Made by a program: the position numbers and the translations under genes
Notes under the pieces: model-generated
The model's database searches: none
What the model was told of the DNA's origin: nothing
What the model saw: the letters and a program-made list of their open reading frames with translations, nothing else
Shown here: one piece after another, positions 1 through 12,260 of the stretch
Layout: every line of letters starts with the position of its first letter
Position numbering within the stretch: the first letter of the stretch is position 1
DNA from: Cannabis sativa
Lineage: Eukaryota > Streptophyta > Magnoliopsida > Rosales > Cannabaceae
NCBI RefSeq assembly: GCF_029168945.1
Contig: NC_083604.1
Location: 40,915,686 to 40,979,685 of the forward strand
Reading direction: 5' to 3'
DNA: 64,000 nucleotides

Positions 1-90
1 CTCTTAACTATCTATTTCGTGGTATGATACACTACTACAAAATAATCCTTTAGAAGTACTTTTATTTTTCAGCTGATTACTAATCAACTT

Positions 91-229
91 ATGTCATAGA
101 GTGCGGTTGAATGAAATTTTAATAAAAACATATACGAAATCAGTGATTTTGTAATAATCGATGTCATAAGGTGATAATTTTCTAATTTTAATAAAAAAAC
201 ACATATGGCTCGGTATTTTGTAATAACCA
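91..229. repeat. Two tandem copies of a diverged 70-bp unit
   Basis: The units run 91-160 and 161-229. Each begins ATGTCATA and contains AATTTTAATAAAAA and a GTATTTTGTAATAA-like block. A third partial start (ATGTCATATG) follows at 230. They lie just inside the candidate CACTA end and could be its subterminal repeats. Confidence 0.75.
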
Positions 230-243
230 ATGTCATATGTGTT

Positions 244-250
244 TATATAA
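244..250 (+). promoter_or_regulatory. Possible TATA box
   Basis: TATATAA is followed by a CT-rich leader (CCCTCTCCATCTATC), as in plant core promoters. No convincing coding exon follows before the LTR element at 618, so this may be the promoter of a dead transposon gene. Confidence 0.3.
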
Positions 251-617
251 CCCTCTCCATCTATCATCTTTCTCAAACTCCAAAATAACCAACAACCTTT
301 CTTCTTCTCAAACTGACAAAACCCTCGCCCAATGTCATATATGTGTTTGATCGTCTTTTGTTTAGGTTTTTAGGGTAAACTGAGCTTAGAGGTGGTCGTT
401 GTGGTGATTGTAGCTCCGACTGCCATTTTTGGTGGAGAAATCGTTGAATCCCAATATCCATTAAGGTATAAATCCAATCTCTAATAATTTTTTTAATGTT
501 AATTGCTTTATTTTTAATTTTGTAATTTTTTTTTTTTAGTTTTTCTATATTGTTAAGATGTGTTTTTGTGGTTGTACATGGTGGCAGAATTTTGGTTAGT
601 ATTGGCCGCTGAATTTA

Positions 618-2494
618 TGTTGGTAATATTTTACCAGGATCTAGATTTACTAACAAGTATGTTTCATTAACATCTTAATATGAATTCTAAAACAATGAAA
701 TAAACACATATAAAGTTTAGGAAACCTTACATTGGGTGCAGCGGAATATAATGACTCATTCCGTTCACATCTCTAGCCCTTGATTCCTTTCTGTAGCAGA
801 GCATTATCAAGATCTGAACCTGGATCTCTTTCTCTCTTTCTTGAGCCCGATTCTCCTTCTTGTTGATTGGATTCTTCGCAATCTTCCACACTATGATTGA
901 GATACCACTTTATGTGTGTGGACACTCACTCATTCACTCAAGGTTCGAAAATTGAAGAAGAAAAGAGAGGAAGAGGGTGGCGGCTAGAGTATAGGTAGAA
1001 GGCTTAGAATTTTTATCTGAACGAATGAGATGCATCATCTTTTTCCTGAAACCATCACTGCCTATTTATAGATAACCACCTAGGTTCAGGTTAGAATTAT
1101 TTAGCATTAAAATAATAGAAAAATAAATAGTAAAATTCACACTAAGTGGCCGGACATAGGATGTGGATTGGGCCCCCACTTTGCAATTTTGCCATTTTGT
1201 CATTTTTCATCCCATTTTTCTCAAAAACGCCAATTTTCTAATTTAACCACTTAAATGCCAATTCCAACTATTTAATAACTTAAAATTAATTATTAAATAA
1301 TATTATCATTTATAATATATTTATTAATTAGACATATAAAGTCTCTTAATCAACAAATAAAACCTAGAATCTCTTTTCTTACAATTTTGCCCTTGCTTAG
1401 TGAAAATTCATATACTAGACATGGTCTAATTTTAGAATTATAATTGATTAATCAAAATCAATTAACTGAGTCTTACAAGCAGTATGGTCTCAACTACTAT
1501 GGGGACCATGGGCCTATATAACCGAGCTTCCAATAAGTAGATCAAGAATTTACCAAGTAAATCCACTAACTTATTAATTCCTTGTTGAATCCACGCATAG
1601 AACTTCGAATTGCACTCTCCGTCATATAGAACGCTCTATATGTTTCACGATATAGATACGCTATAAATTATCCATTGTATAATCCTAATTTGATCAATGA
1701 TCCTCTAATAGTTGATCTACATAATATAGGGATTAAATTACCGTTACACCCTTCAATGTATTTTATCCTTAAAACACTTAACTCCGTATAAATGATATTT
1801 CAGCGAAGTGAAATGAGTACTCAACAATTATCTTTGTTTAGCCAAGCTCGAAGGATATCATTATTTCACTTCTAAATACCTATAGAAGTTATAGATTCCA
1901 AATCTATGTTTAGCGCTCCCACTCAATTATACTATCATGTTCCCAAAATGTACGTATCACCCTGACCCAAAAGTAGACTTAACTAACAAATCAAAGAACA
2001 TGTATAATACTCTTGAGATCGAACCTAATCATATCAGGATTAAGATCATTTGATCTAGGATCAACTAGGTGATATTGAATTGAATAGATATTACGGTAAA
2101 TTTTAACATATCTAATCAAAGTTCAATATCGGTCCCTTCCGATGTATACTCCATACATCCGATACTGGTAAACTTTGCCAATGCCCTGGAAAGGACATAA
2201 CACCTATCCAAGGTGTAAGAACACCTATCGCTGATTATCATGCCAGTCTAAATCCAGTGAACTGACAAATCAGGGAATAAACTTCCGAACATATAATCAA
2301 GATTATATTCCACTGTATTGACAACACTATAATCATTAACAAATACATATGTTCTGGACTAAATAGAATTTATACATTATATGTAATCATGAAATAAATC
2401 ATGTGAACCATGCAACGTAAAATGTTATTTCTGATCTTTATTAGTAAATCTGATTATATTGAAATGGGTTTTATTAAGGGCTCAAAACCCAACA
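618..2494 (-). repeat. Family A 3' LTR
   Basis: This is the left LTR, starting TGTTGGTAATATTTTACC and ending AAAACCCAACA. It matches 8978-10851 over its whole length with scattered substitutions and small indels, so the insertion is not recent. Related LTRs occur at 43197-45051 and 45417-53796. Confidence 0.93.
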
Positions 2495-2506
2495 AACTCC
2501 CACTTG
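2495..2506 (-). other. Family A polypurine tract
   Basis: Read on the minus strand this is AAGTGGGAGTT immediately before the LTR. It is the expected second-strand priming site and fixes the element's orientation. Confidence 0.7.
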
Positions 2507-4900
2507 CACTAATATAAAACAAAAAATGCATTTCAAATAATCTCAACATCTTGATATCCAAATCATGTGTAGTATGTAGTATACTGTCCGTAATAGGATC
2601 TGAAAGATTGTATTAACCACAACCTTTTCTCCACCATTACATTTCCTTAATCACAAAATTCGTGATATTGTGAAATTCCTCTCTATATGTCTACCCTCTT
2701 GGGATACTGAATTCTTTACTTTTTGGCTACTACTTTTGTGTTAGTTAGGAAGTAACACTTGTAGTTAATTAAATGTTGGAACAATGCCAAATATGTATAG
2801 AACTTTCCTTAGACTGAATAAGTACATTTCCTGCAACTTTAACATTCAGTCTCTTTCTGGTAGACTTAGAGACTTCAGATAGGTTTTTACACTTCTCCAA
2901 AATCACTACTCCACCCCAAGAATAATCACCATCTCATCAGCAGACTTTCTAGCACTAAGGCAAGTCTAGAAATCTGATTTGGTGTAGTCTAAGAGTATTA
3001 AATACACCCTTATCGACTAACATATAGTTCCTCTTCTTGATCTTAAGATTTACTTGATTGTCTTCCAATGTTTTTTTTCTGGATTAATCTGATACCTACT
3101 CATTACTCCCACTCAACAGCAGGTGTCTGGTCTAAGGCCAAACTAAAGCATATCTGAGACCTCTCACTGTTGCTTTAAGGAATTCTTTCATGGCTTTATC
3201 TATTCTGGAATAGTTGAGACTTTTCCTTAGATAAATAAAATCTATGTCTAGAAGTCGAGAAGCTTCTATAGATTTCCATTAGAAAAGAAAATGCTTCAGC
3301 ATCTTACTAAAGTAAGTTGCTTGCACTAGAGTAAGTAAATTACAAGGTATACCACAAGCCATAGGTTTAGATAAACTCAAACCTATAATACTAGGAACAA
3401 GAAGTTTTGTTAAGTCCACTGAATAGACCTACAAACGAAAAATTCCTTTCTTGTCCTTGTAATAGAAAACTTTTGGTTATTCCACATGAATGGTTTTAAC
3501 CATAGTTCTCTTGGCTTTACTGCTTAGTTTCTTATTTTCACAATCCACTACTTGTTTAAACTCACAATGGATTTTAATCACTAGTGTCTTCCAAGTCATA
3601 ATAGGGTGGGTTCCTTGAAACCCTCCCACTACGACAAGGTACCGTGACTTTTGTCTAAGAACACTAAATGGTATTAACCTCTTCGGTTGTGTCAAGACAA
3701 CAGAGGCAATGGGATCATCATATGTCAAATAAGATGATAGAACACTTTTGGAATCAAGAAAAAAATATCTCCTTTATTTGCTACTTTATTTTCAGACTTA
3801 GTCATTTTCTTAGAAAAATGGTATTTGTTTAAACAAACACTTTCTTACCTATTGACTATGGGATGTTCCACCCCTAATCACTTAGAATAGCTAACAAACA
3901 TGCAAACCATGGTTAACAGTTCTAGCTTTTCTTAAGATTTCGATTAGGTCATCCATGAATCTAGTAAAGGTTTACACTAAGTACGCAACCATTGCATCAT
4001 TCTGAAATTGTATTACCATAGAACGACTTAGGCAACGACTAGTAACTAATCATCAATATGCAAATTGAATTTCTAGGGAGGTAAGTTAAGATATAATTCA
4101 AAAATCAACTTAATGATCTTTGAAGTGTATATCTACTAACTATTTCTCCACCCCTATCAGTTCGCAAGATCTTTAACCACTTACCTTATTGGTTTTTCAC
4201 CATTGCTAGAAATTCATGAAATTTTTTAAACATTTAAAATTTATGTGCTTAAGGTAAAATCTAGAGTGATCGTCTTAAGAATATAACGAAACTCATATCC
4301 ACCCCTGAATGTACATCCATCTGTGAATGAGATGAACTTACTTTCAGTGGATATAGGCATATCGTCTCTTTGCAAAGATTGATCTTGTCAAAACCACTAT
4401 GAACAAGATACAAATGTCATAGATTTATAAAATATGTGGTTGTGGTTTTTTGATGACTTAGGTTTAGTTACATCAAAGAGTTCTTAGAATAGTGCAATTG
4501 GATCCTGGTCACAGAATACTAAACTCATATTCCATACTAACATACAGTTTGAATCCATTGATAGAAAAATGGTTATTAAACACTTGTGAAAGTGTAACTG
4601 TATTGTATTTTGGAAATAGAAATATAAAATCTCTATTTGGAATCTAAAATTTAAATTCAAAGACTTAAATTTATACCAAATATACATGAGTATTCTTCTA
4701 TCTTGGACCACCACTACTAATCTAACTCTAAGTCTGATTTGCCTAAAGCAAGCATATACAAGTAGGAGATTTCTAAGATTGAGGATTTCTATCATTTCGG
4801 GATAGAATGTCGAGAATATAATCGTATGCGTCATTCAATTTCTTAAGAGGAAATAGAATGACATTTAATGATTTATAAACCATTTATCCAATGATATATT
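2507..4900 (-). pseudogene. Decayed interior of family A with a possible RNase H remnant
   Basis: No intact reading frame remains. On the minus strand around 2960-2800, a GGTGGAGTAGTGATTTTGGA-like block followed by GAGAAGTGTAAAA has the layout of the copia RNase H region (a Gly-rich turn, then Trp-Arg-Ser-Val-Lys). It is full of substitutions and stops. The match was made by eye and is weak. The rest of this interval shows no recognisable protein. Confidence 0.3.
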
Positions 4901-7900
4901 TATTGAGCTAATTCGAAATGAATAAGCTAAGAGGAATAAGGATAATTTCGTATTTAAATAAGAATCCAATGATACTCCGATTAGCGAGAGTCAAAATTAT
5001 TCTTATTTATAGAATCTTCTTGTTTCATATTGTAAATACTTGTCTAAGGTGTCATCAATTGATGAACAGTTAGATGTTGCATTTACAATATTTATCTATC
5101 GAGATCTAACACTATTATGTTTGTTTAATGGATGACAATCCATTAGGGATTTGTCCCATTAAAACAACAAGCCAAGTTAGACCAACAATGAAGATTCGAA
5201 ATTAAACTACAACTTAATAACAGAAAATAACATGGCTTAATATAAATTCACACACAATTCAGAAATTATCAAGCATTTAGCAAATAACAAAGACATGTGA
5301 AAATATAAAACAAGCATATCTTAAATAATTTCTAAGGTTTCCAACAAACTGATACAGTGTCCCAGTAGGCGAGAGTCAAAGTATCATTCATTGAATAGAG
5401 TTGTCAGCTCATCTAAAATGCAAATCATTCTAGCAACCTTTTATTCGATCAAAATAAGAATCCAACGTTATCCCGGTAGGCGAGAGTCAAGGTTATTCTC
5501 ATTTTATGAGCTTCCACCATTGTTTCATGTTTTATAAGTTTATCTCTAACTAGTCACCGTAGGGGAGAGTCTTATAGAGACGAAAACTTACAAAACACTT
5601 ATCAAATGAGATCTTACGGTGTTAACTGCGTTCAACGAATAACCATCCATAAGGGGGACGAAGTCTAGGGTCTCGAGGTTATATTGAAAACATTTAACTA
5701 TTGTAAGACCAACAATGGAGATCGAATATCCTTATAACTAAAAGCTCATTATTTTAAAGAGTTGTATTTTTTTTTTATATTTATTTTAATCTATTTATTT
5801 TAATATATATTTATTTAATTAAAATTACCAATTTAGAATAAAATTCTAAATATAAATTTTAATTTAATATTTATAAATTATACTTAGATGGATATGAAAA
5901 TAAAATGAATTATTTCCATCTTAGTAATAATTTCCAATAAATATTTAGAAAATTATTCAATTTAAGTTGTTTCAAAATTAATTTAAATTAATTTACAACT
6001 CAAATTTAATTTTCTATAATTATATATTCCATTTTGAAAAATTAAAGTATATAAGAATACAATTTTCGAAAAAATGCTTCAAAATAAAATAAAAATAAAT
6101 CCTGGAAAAATTATCTTAATTTTATGTTGGCCCAAAATTAATAAAATTAATTTTCAACAAAAATATAATTTTCCTATTTAATTAAATATTAAAGAAAAAT
6201 TTCAAATATTTAAGTATCATGATTAAAAATTAACTTAAATATTAATTTTCTATTTAATTAAATATCACTAGAAAAATACTTCAAGCAAAACAGATAATAT
6301 CTATCTAGACTTTCATTGACTAATTAATTCATTTTCTAATAATAATATATTTTAATTAATCATTAAATGAAAAAATCATTGATTTAAGTTGGTCCAAAAT
6401 TAAAATAAATAATTTTCAACTTATTTTTCAAATAAAATTTGAAATTTTTCTGCATTTAAGAAATGCAATTTCGAAATAAATAAAAAAATGATTAATAAAA
6501 TAAAATAAAACATATTTTGAAAATTATTCAAATTTAAGCTGCTTGAAATTAAAATTTCCAACTTAAAATAATTTTCTATTTAATTAAATATCATGAAAAT
6601 AATAATATTTAAGTATCAAGAATGAAATCAACTTAAATATTCAATTTTCAATTTCATTAAATGTATTAAATACAAGAATTAAATAATAAAGTATAAAAGA
6701 AACTTAATTATTAATTCTAATTTAATACTAGGAAAAAATATTCTACAAATAAGTTGGTCAAAAATTAATTAAAATAAATAATTAATTTACAACTTAAAAT
6801 ATTTTCCTAATTAAATATTAGAAAATATAATTAGTACTAGAAATAACTATCTAAAATATATATATCAATTAACTAAGTGTTTTTCTAAAATTAACTTTAA
6901 AATATTAAATGGAAAATAAATTTCATATATTTTAAAAGTTAATTATGTTCCTAATTCAATTTTAATTAGGTTAGACTAATATAATTAATCTAATACAATT
7001 ATTTAAATAGGGCAAATGGGCCTTCACAATTGGGGTAGTTCATGTGAGGGAGAGCTGGGTTCAGTATGTCGTACCCACTGCTATTGGCTCCTTAACTCTC
7101 ACACAAGGCCCAAAAGAGAGCAATTTAACCTTTAAATAAACAATTGTTATCCATTGAATAAGCCCGAATCTAATTGGGCGTAAATAAATTTACTTATGTC
7201 AAAATTTATTTTAGCAACCTAGTCCATTTACTTAGTAAAACTTAAATGGTCTTCCTATATGCATCTAAGCCCAATAGCAAACATATAGACTCACACAGGT
7301 CAAATGATTTGGATGGGCCCTATCATGTTACTAGGTTTACACAGATGAAAGAAGTACAAAATTTACTTGTTACAAATTATTTATAGGATCCATTGACAAT
7401 TGGACTATGATTAAAATTAGATCAGTGGATCTGTCAATAAGTTAATCAGAGCAATTTAGATCAAATAAATAATAGGTTTGTTAAAAAAAAAATTGAATAA
7501 ACAATATAAAATTAAATTATTATTTTGAACTAATCAACTAAATTTTGAAAAATTTAGGGATGTTAAAACCAACCTCAAAAATCCCAAAATTTAAAATTCA
7601 AAAATGAAAACTAATTTAAAATATCTAGGTTTATTTGAATTATTTTTATCAAATTAAATTAAATATCTAATAAGATCAATGATTTGAAAAAAAAAAATAT
7701 CTTCAATATCATTTTCAAATCTTATAATTTAATAAAATTAAAATAATAAAATAAACTAATTTTAAAATAGATATGGTTAGATAATTATTATTTTAAGAAT
7801 AAAATAATAAATAAATAATAATTATCCTAATTATATGTCAAAATATCTCAAATTAAGCAATATTCAAATTTTTACAAAAATATCTAAGTTATTTAAATAT

Positions 7901-8430
7901 TTAAAATATAATTTATAAATATCTAATAAGTAAAATGATATAAAATAGTAAAATATCATTTTTTTTAAAACTTATAATTTATAAATAATTAAATATTTAA
8001 CAAAATATTAAACTTTTGAATTTGAAAATATTATGGTTAAAATATCTATAAAAAATATCTAGGTTAATTTCAAATTTATTAATTATTTAATTTGTCATAT
8101 AAGATAATTTTAATATAATATTTTAAATAAAAAAGATAAAGTTATCTTTTAATTTAAAATATGTTAAATATCAAAATATCTAATCTTATAATTAAATAAT
8201 ATATAAATATTAAAGAAATTAATAAATTTTTAAATCTGACCATAATTTAAAAAATAAAATAATCAATTTTTAAATTTAATCCTCAAAATATCAAAAATAA
8301 TAATAATATATTGAAAAATAAATATTATTAATTAAAAAAATAATATTTAAGTTCAAATATATTAAAAAATAATATTTTATTTTAAATTTGGGGTTTGAAA
8401 ATTGGAAAAATCGAATTTTGGGAAAAAATC
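4901..8430. other. AT-rich non-coding interior of family A with a recurring 16-bp motif
   Basis: The motif GTAGGCGAGAGTCAA or a close variant appears near 4983, 5365, 5477 and 5556, each time at the boundary of a local TATT-type stretch. From about 5760 to 8430 the sequence is extremely AT-rich. An island at 7010-7130 is closer to normal composition (GGGCAAATGGGCCTTCAC and ACACAAGGCCCAAAAGAGAG). No coding potential is visible. Confidence 0.6.
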
Positions 8431-8439
8431 CCACAAAAT

Positions 8440-8720
8440 TCGGAAATTGGGTGAAGGCAGCCCAGTAGGTTGCAGGCGCAGCCATGAGAGGCTGCAAAAA
8501 GCCCTGGACGCGCGCGGACGTAAAGATTTGCAGCCCCATCTTCCGAGAAACCTAGGCGGGATGCATGATTCCCGTGGGCGTGCTGCAGGGTCAGGACACG
8601 GGATGCATGTCCTAACGAGTGAACACGCGTGTCTTCAGACATGATATGCTCATGCAACCGCGCGTGTATCACCTTGTCCGAAGGACAGGTGTGCGTGCGA
8701 TTGAGGCATGTGCACCCGAT
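8440..8720 (-). other. GC-rich block in the family A leader
   Basis: About 280 bp rich in CpG and GC lies between extremely AT-rich interior and the primer binding site, so it would be near the 5' end of the genomic RNA. It contains the perfect hairpin TGTCC-GAA-GGACA (around 8676-8688) and a repeated GGGATGCATG. Overlapping ORFs on both strands here reflect composition and are not believed to be genes. A packaging or dimerisation structure, or captured host sequence, are both possible. Confidence 0.55.
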
Positions 8721-8962
8721 ATTTTCAAAATTCATAACTCTTTCAATTTTTATCGGAATCGAGTTCCGTAAAAAATAAAATTGCTTAATTTTTTACAAGG
8801 AATCCAAATAAAATATTTTCAGAAACAGAAAAAATATTTTTCATGAAATTTTTTTGTAAATCACATAACATCATCTAGTAACACATAAACCAACATGAAA
8901 CCATCCAAATCAATACATATCATCGTTTTAATCCATATTTCATGAAAGTAAATCATTACCAT

Positions 8963-8975
8963 GGCTCTGATACCA
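8963..8975 (-). other. Family A primer binding site
   Basis: Minus-strand TGGTATCAGAGCC lies two bases from the 5' LTR and is complementary to the 3' end of plant initiator tRNA-Met, the usual primer of copia elements. Confidence 0.9.
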
Positions 8976-8977
8976 GT

Positions 8978-10851
8978 TGTTGGAAATATTTTACCAAGAT
9001 CTAGATTTACTAACAAGTATGTTTCATTAACATCCTAATATGAATTCTAAAACAATGAAATAAACACATATAAAGTTTAGGAAACCTTACATTAGGTGCA
9101 GCAGAATATAATGACTCCTTCCGTTCAGATCTTTAGCCCTTGATAACTTATGTAGCAGAGCATTATCAAGATCTGAACCTGGATCTCTTTCTCTCTTTCT
9201 TGAGCCCGATGCTCCTTCTTGTTGATTGGATTCTTCACAATCTTCCACACTATGATTGAGATACCACTTGATGTGTGTGGGCTCTCACTCATTCAATCAA
9301 GGTTCGAAAATTGAAGAAGAAAAGAGAGGAAGAGGGTGGCGACTAGAGTATAGGTAGAAGGCTTAGAATTTTTCTCTGAAGGAATGAGATGCATCATCTT
9401 TTTCCTGAAGCCATCACTGCCTATTTATAGGTAACCACCTAGGTTTAGGTTAGAATTATTTGGCATTAAAATAATAGAAAAATAAATAGTAAAATTCACA
9501 CTAAGTGGCCGGCCATAGGATGTGGATTGGGCCCCACTTTGCAATTTTACCATTTTGTCATTTTCCTCCCATTTTTCTCAAAAATGCCAATTTTCTAATT
9601 TAACCACTTAAATGCCAATTCCAACTATATAATAACTAAAAATTAATTATTAAATAATATTGTCATTTAATATATTTATTAATTAGACATATAATGTCTC
9701 TTAATCAACAAATAAAACCTAGAATCTCTTTTCTTACAATTTTGCCCTTGCTTAGTGAAAATTCATAAACTAGACATAGTCTAATTTTAGAATTATAATT
9801 AATTAATCAAAATCAATTAACTGAGTCTTACAAGCAGTATGGTCTCAACTAGTATGGGGACCATGGGCCTATATAATCGAGCTTCCGATAAGTAGATCAA
9901 GAATTTACCAAGTAAATCCACTAACTTATTAATTCCTTGTTGAATCCACGCATAGAACTTAGAATTGCACTCTCAGTCATATAGAACGCTCTATATGTTC
10001 GACGATATAGATACGCTATAAATTATCCATTGTTATAATCCTAATTTGATCAATGATCCTCTAATAGATGACCTACATAATATAGGGATTAAATTACCGT
10101 TACACCCTTCAATGTATTTTATCCTTAAAACACTTAGCTCCATATAAATGATATTTCAGCGAAGTGAAATGACTACTCAACCATTTATCTCTGTTTAGCC
10201 AAGCTCGAAGGATATCATTATTTCACTTCTAAATACCTATAGAAGTTATAGATTCCATATCTATGTTTAGCGCTCCCACTCAATTATACTATCATGTTTC
10301 CAAAATGTACGTATCACCCTGATCTAAAAGTAGGCTTAACTAACAAATCAAAGAACATGTATAATACTCTTGAGATCGAACCTAATCATATCAGGATTAA
10401 GATCATTTGATCTAGGATCAACTAGGTGATATTGAATTGAATAGATATTACGGTAAATTTTAACATATCTAATCAAAGTTCAATATCGGTCCCTTCCGAT
10501 GTATACTCCATACATCCGATACTGGTAAACTTTGCCAATGCCCTGGAAAGGACATAACACTTATCCAAGGTGTAAGAATACCTATCGCTGATTATCATGC
10601 CAGTCTAAATCCAGTGAACTGACAAATCAGGGAATAAACATTCGAACATATAATCAAGATTATATTCCACTGTGTTGACAACACTATAATCATTAACAAA
10701 TACATATGTTCTGGACTTAATAGAATTTACACATTATATATAATCATGAAATAAATCATGTGAACCATACAACATAAGTTGTTATTTCTGATCTTTATTA
10801 GTAAATCTGATTATATTGAAATAGGTTTTATTTAGGGCACAAAACCCAACA
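8978..10851 (-). repeat. Family A 5' LTR
   Basis: This LTR starts TGTTGGAAATATTTTACC and ends AAAACCCAACA. It carries the minus-strand TATA box CTATAAATAG at 9421-9430, which would direct transcription toward the primer site. Confidence 0.93.
9421..9430 (-). promoter_or_regulatory. TATA box in the family A 5' LTR
   Basis: CTATAAATAG on the minus strand lies about 1.4 kb into the LTR, followed by the presumed R-U5 region. The same box occurs in the other LTR copies, which supports a role in transcription. Confidence 0.55.
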
Positions 10852-10856
10852 ATTTA

Positions 10857-11459
10857 ATATTGAGAAGGTACATGAAATGTATAAATTTGAAAAATAACAA
10901 TTCTATTTTTTTGGCATGTACACAGGTAGAGATTCCTAAAGGATAAGTCAAAATGGAACACAATCTTTCAACCACAAGAAAGTGGTAAGAGAACAAAGTT
11001 GGCCGAACCAGGGATTATACTTCATCGTCCAATGGGGAAATTAATGAGTGAGCATGAAGTTCATGAAGTGCGTCCTACTCGCTAAAAGGCGACTAAGCGA
11101 AATGGAAAGGAAAAAAAAAGACACATGCTATATTATTTTATAATATAATAAGTGTAGATTAAAATGTGGTAATATATATTATTATGTGAATAATATATAT
11201 TAAGTGTTTGGTAAATAAATTGTTCTAATCTGAATGTCCAGTCCTATCAAAGGTAGCGTCGTACTGACTAGTGATCCCAAAATAAGAACTATTACAGCTC
11301 AATTGGACGTGATGTTCAGGGTACGTACCAATTATCAAACCTATGAGAGATAAAGTATACACAGTTCTAGATACAAAAATTATATCGACTATCTTTAAAT
11401 TGAACTAAGGTTGTTCGCTCAGCTCTAAGAACAGTTGGGGACCATTCACAAACACTAAA
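10857..11459. other. Right flank of family A, no confident gene
   Basis: After an intron-like acceptor (TGTACACAG at about 10917-10925), one frame stays open for 51 codons (10930-11085) and then stops. It could be an exon of the locus that family A split, but I do not recognise it. The rest is AT-rich. Confidence 0.3.
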
Positions 11460-12260
11460 GTTATTACCTCAGGAGGCATCATCTTTAACTTCCTGAGGGG
11501 TCACATTCTTCAAATAGTGGCTGAGAGCCACATAATCTCTATCCTCATCATTGGCCAGAACTGGAACTTGTTGCTAGTTTGGAAATTTTGGGGTTTTAAA
11601 ATCATTCGTAGATTTTTTTTTTTTTTTGCCAAGAAGGGGGTAAACCTTCAAGTTGTCCTCGTGTAACAAGAAGTCAGTTGCTCGCAACTCGTAGGGAAGG
11701 CCAAGCTGAATCTTGTGCCTTTTCTCGATATCAGGAGTAGGGACTGGCCTCCTGGTGATCGATGTTAACATAACAAAGAACAAAATTAGTAAAGTATGGC
11801 AAATATATATTGAACTAAAACTCAAATCCAAGTTTTTGAGAAAAGTTATACTTACGTATAATTTTACATTTTATTGTGTTGATGGGAAAGAGACCAGTGG
11901 TCCAAAAGAAGTCATCCTTGAACTCTTTTTTGTTGGGCAACCTCACAATAATCCTATGATCATTGGTGTGAGTCCTGAGATAGTTAAAGCCTCCTACACC
12001 ACGCTTCCTTGCTGGGCAGGCTTTAACAAAATAAAAACAAAGAATCTCCAGTGGAGTTGGACACTCCCACTTCAAAATATGGTAGAGAAATTTTAAATAG
12101 GCCAATATCCTATGAGTTTGGTGCCAATTGGAATGGGGTAATATTGAGGTAGTTATAGAATTCTTTGAAGTAATCTTTAAGAGGGAGAATTGTCCCAGCC
12201 CTTATGTGCTCAAGACTCCAAGCGCCTATTCTAGAAGGCTCGCTCATGTTACAACCCTCG
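11460..12260 (-). pseudogene. Remnant of a gypsy-type putative transposase/gag-like plant gene
   Basis: Read on the minus strand, two neighbouring frames (12105 to 11815, then 11831 to 11574) plus unannotated sequence upstream and downstream give a broken protein. It has a hydrophobic segment around PNSYRILAYLKFLY, then a KACPARKRGVGGF turn and the block DFFWTTGLFPIN. This arrangement resembles the N-terminal domain that Pfam calls putative gypsy-type transposon (Transposase_28-like), which is abundant in plant repeats. An intron-like AT-rich gap separates the two pieces. There is no intact frame, so it is not functional. The family assignment is from memory of the pattern and is moderate at best. 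Confidence 0.45.

Larger units (their letters stand above)
30..617 (+). mobile_element. Candidate CACTA element terminus and 5' region
   Basis: The sequence CACTACTACAAAA at 30-42 resembles the terminal inverted repeat of plant CACTA (En/Spm) transposons. It is followed by repeated subterminal words containing ATGTCAT and then by a TATA box and a pyrimidine-rich stretch, the usual order at the start of such elements. Family A was later inserted at 618. I could not find a matching inverted end (TAGTAGTG preceded by TTTTG) further right, so the element is either truncated or not a CACTA at all. The call is inference from the terminal motif. Confidence 0.35.
618..10851 (-). mobile_element. Copia-type LTR retrotransposon (family A), complete but non-coding
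   Basis: Two LTRs of about 1.88 kb (618-2494 and 8978-10851) begin TG and end CA. They are flanked by the 5-bp target duplication ATTTA at 613-617 and 10852-10856. The primer binding site next to the right LTR and the polypurine tract next to the left LTR both read on the minus strand, so the 5' LTR is the right one. The roughly 6.5-kb interior has no long ORF. It is very AT-rich with one GC-rich block near the primer site, so the element is LARD-like or heavily decayed and would need proteins supplied in trans. The superfamily call rests on the initiator-Met-type primer site, the GTGGGAG polypurine tract and a weak RNase H remnant. Confidence 0.9.

Noticed and set aside
8382..8735. 117-codon minus-strand frame and an overlapping 80-codon plus-strand frame
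   Set aside because: Both arise because the GC-rich leader block has few stops. No domain, and they overlap in opposite directions inside a retroelement leader.
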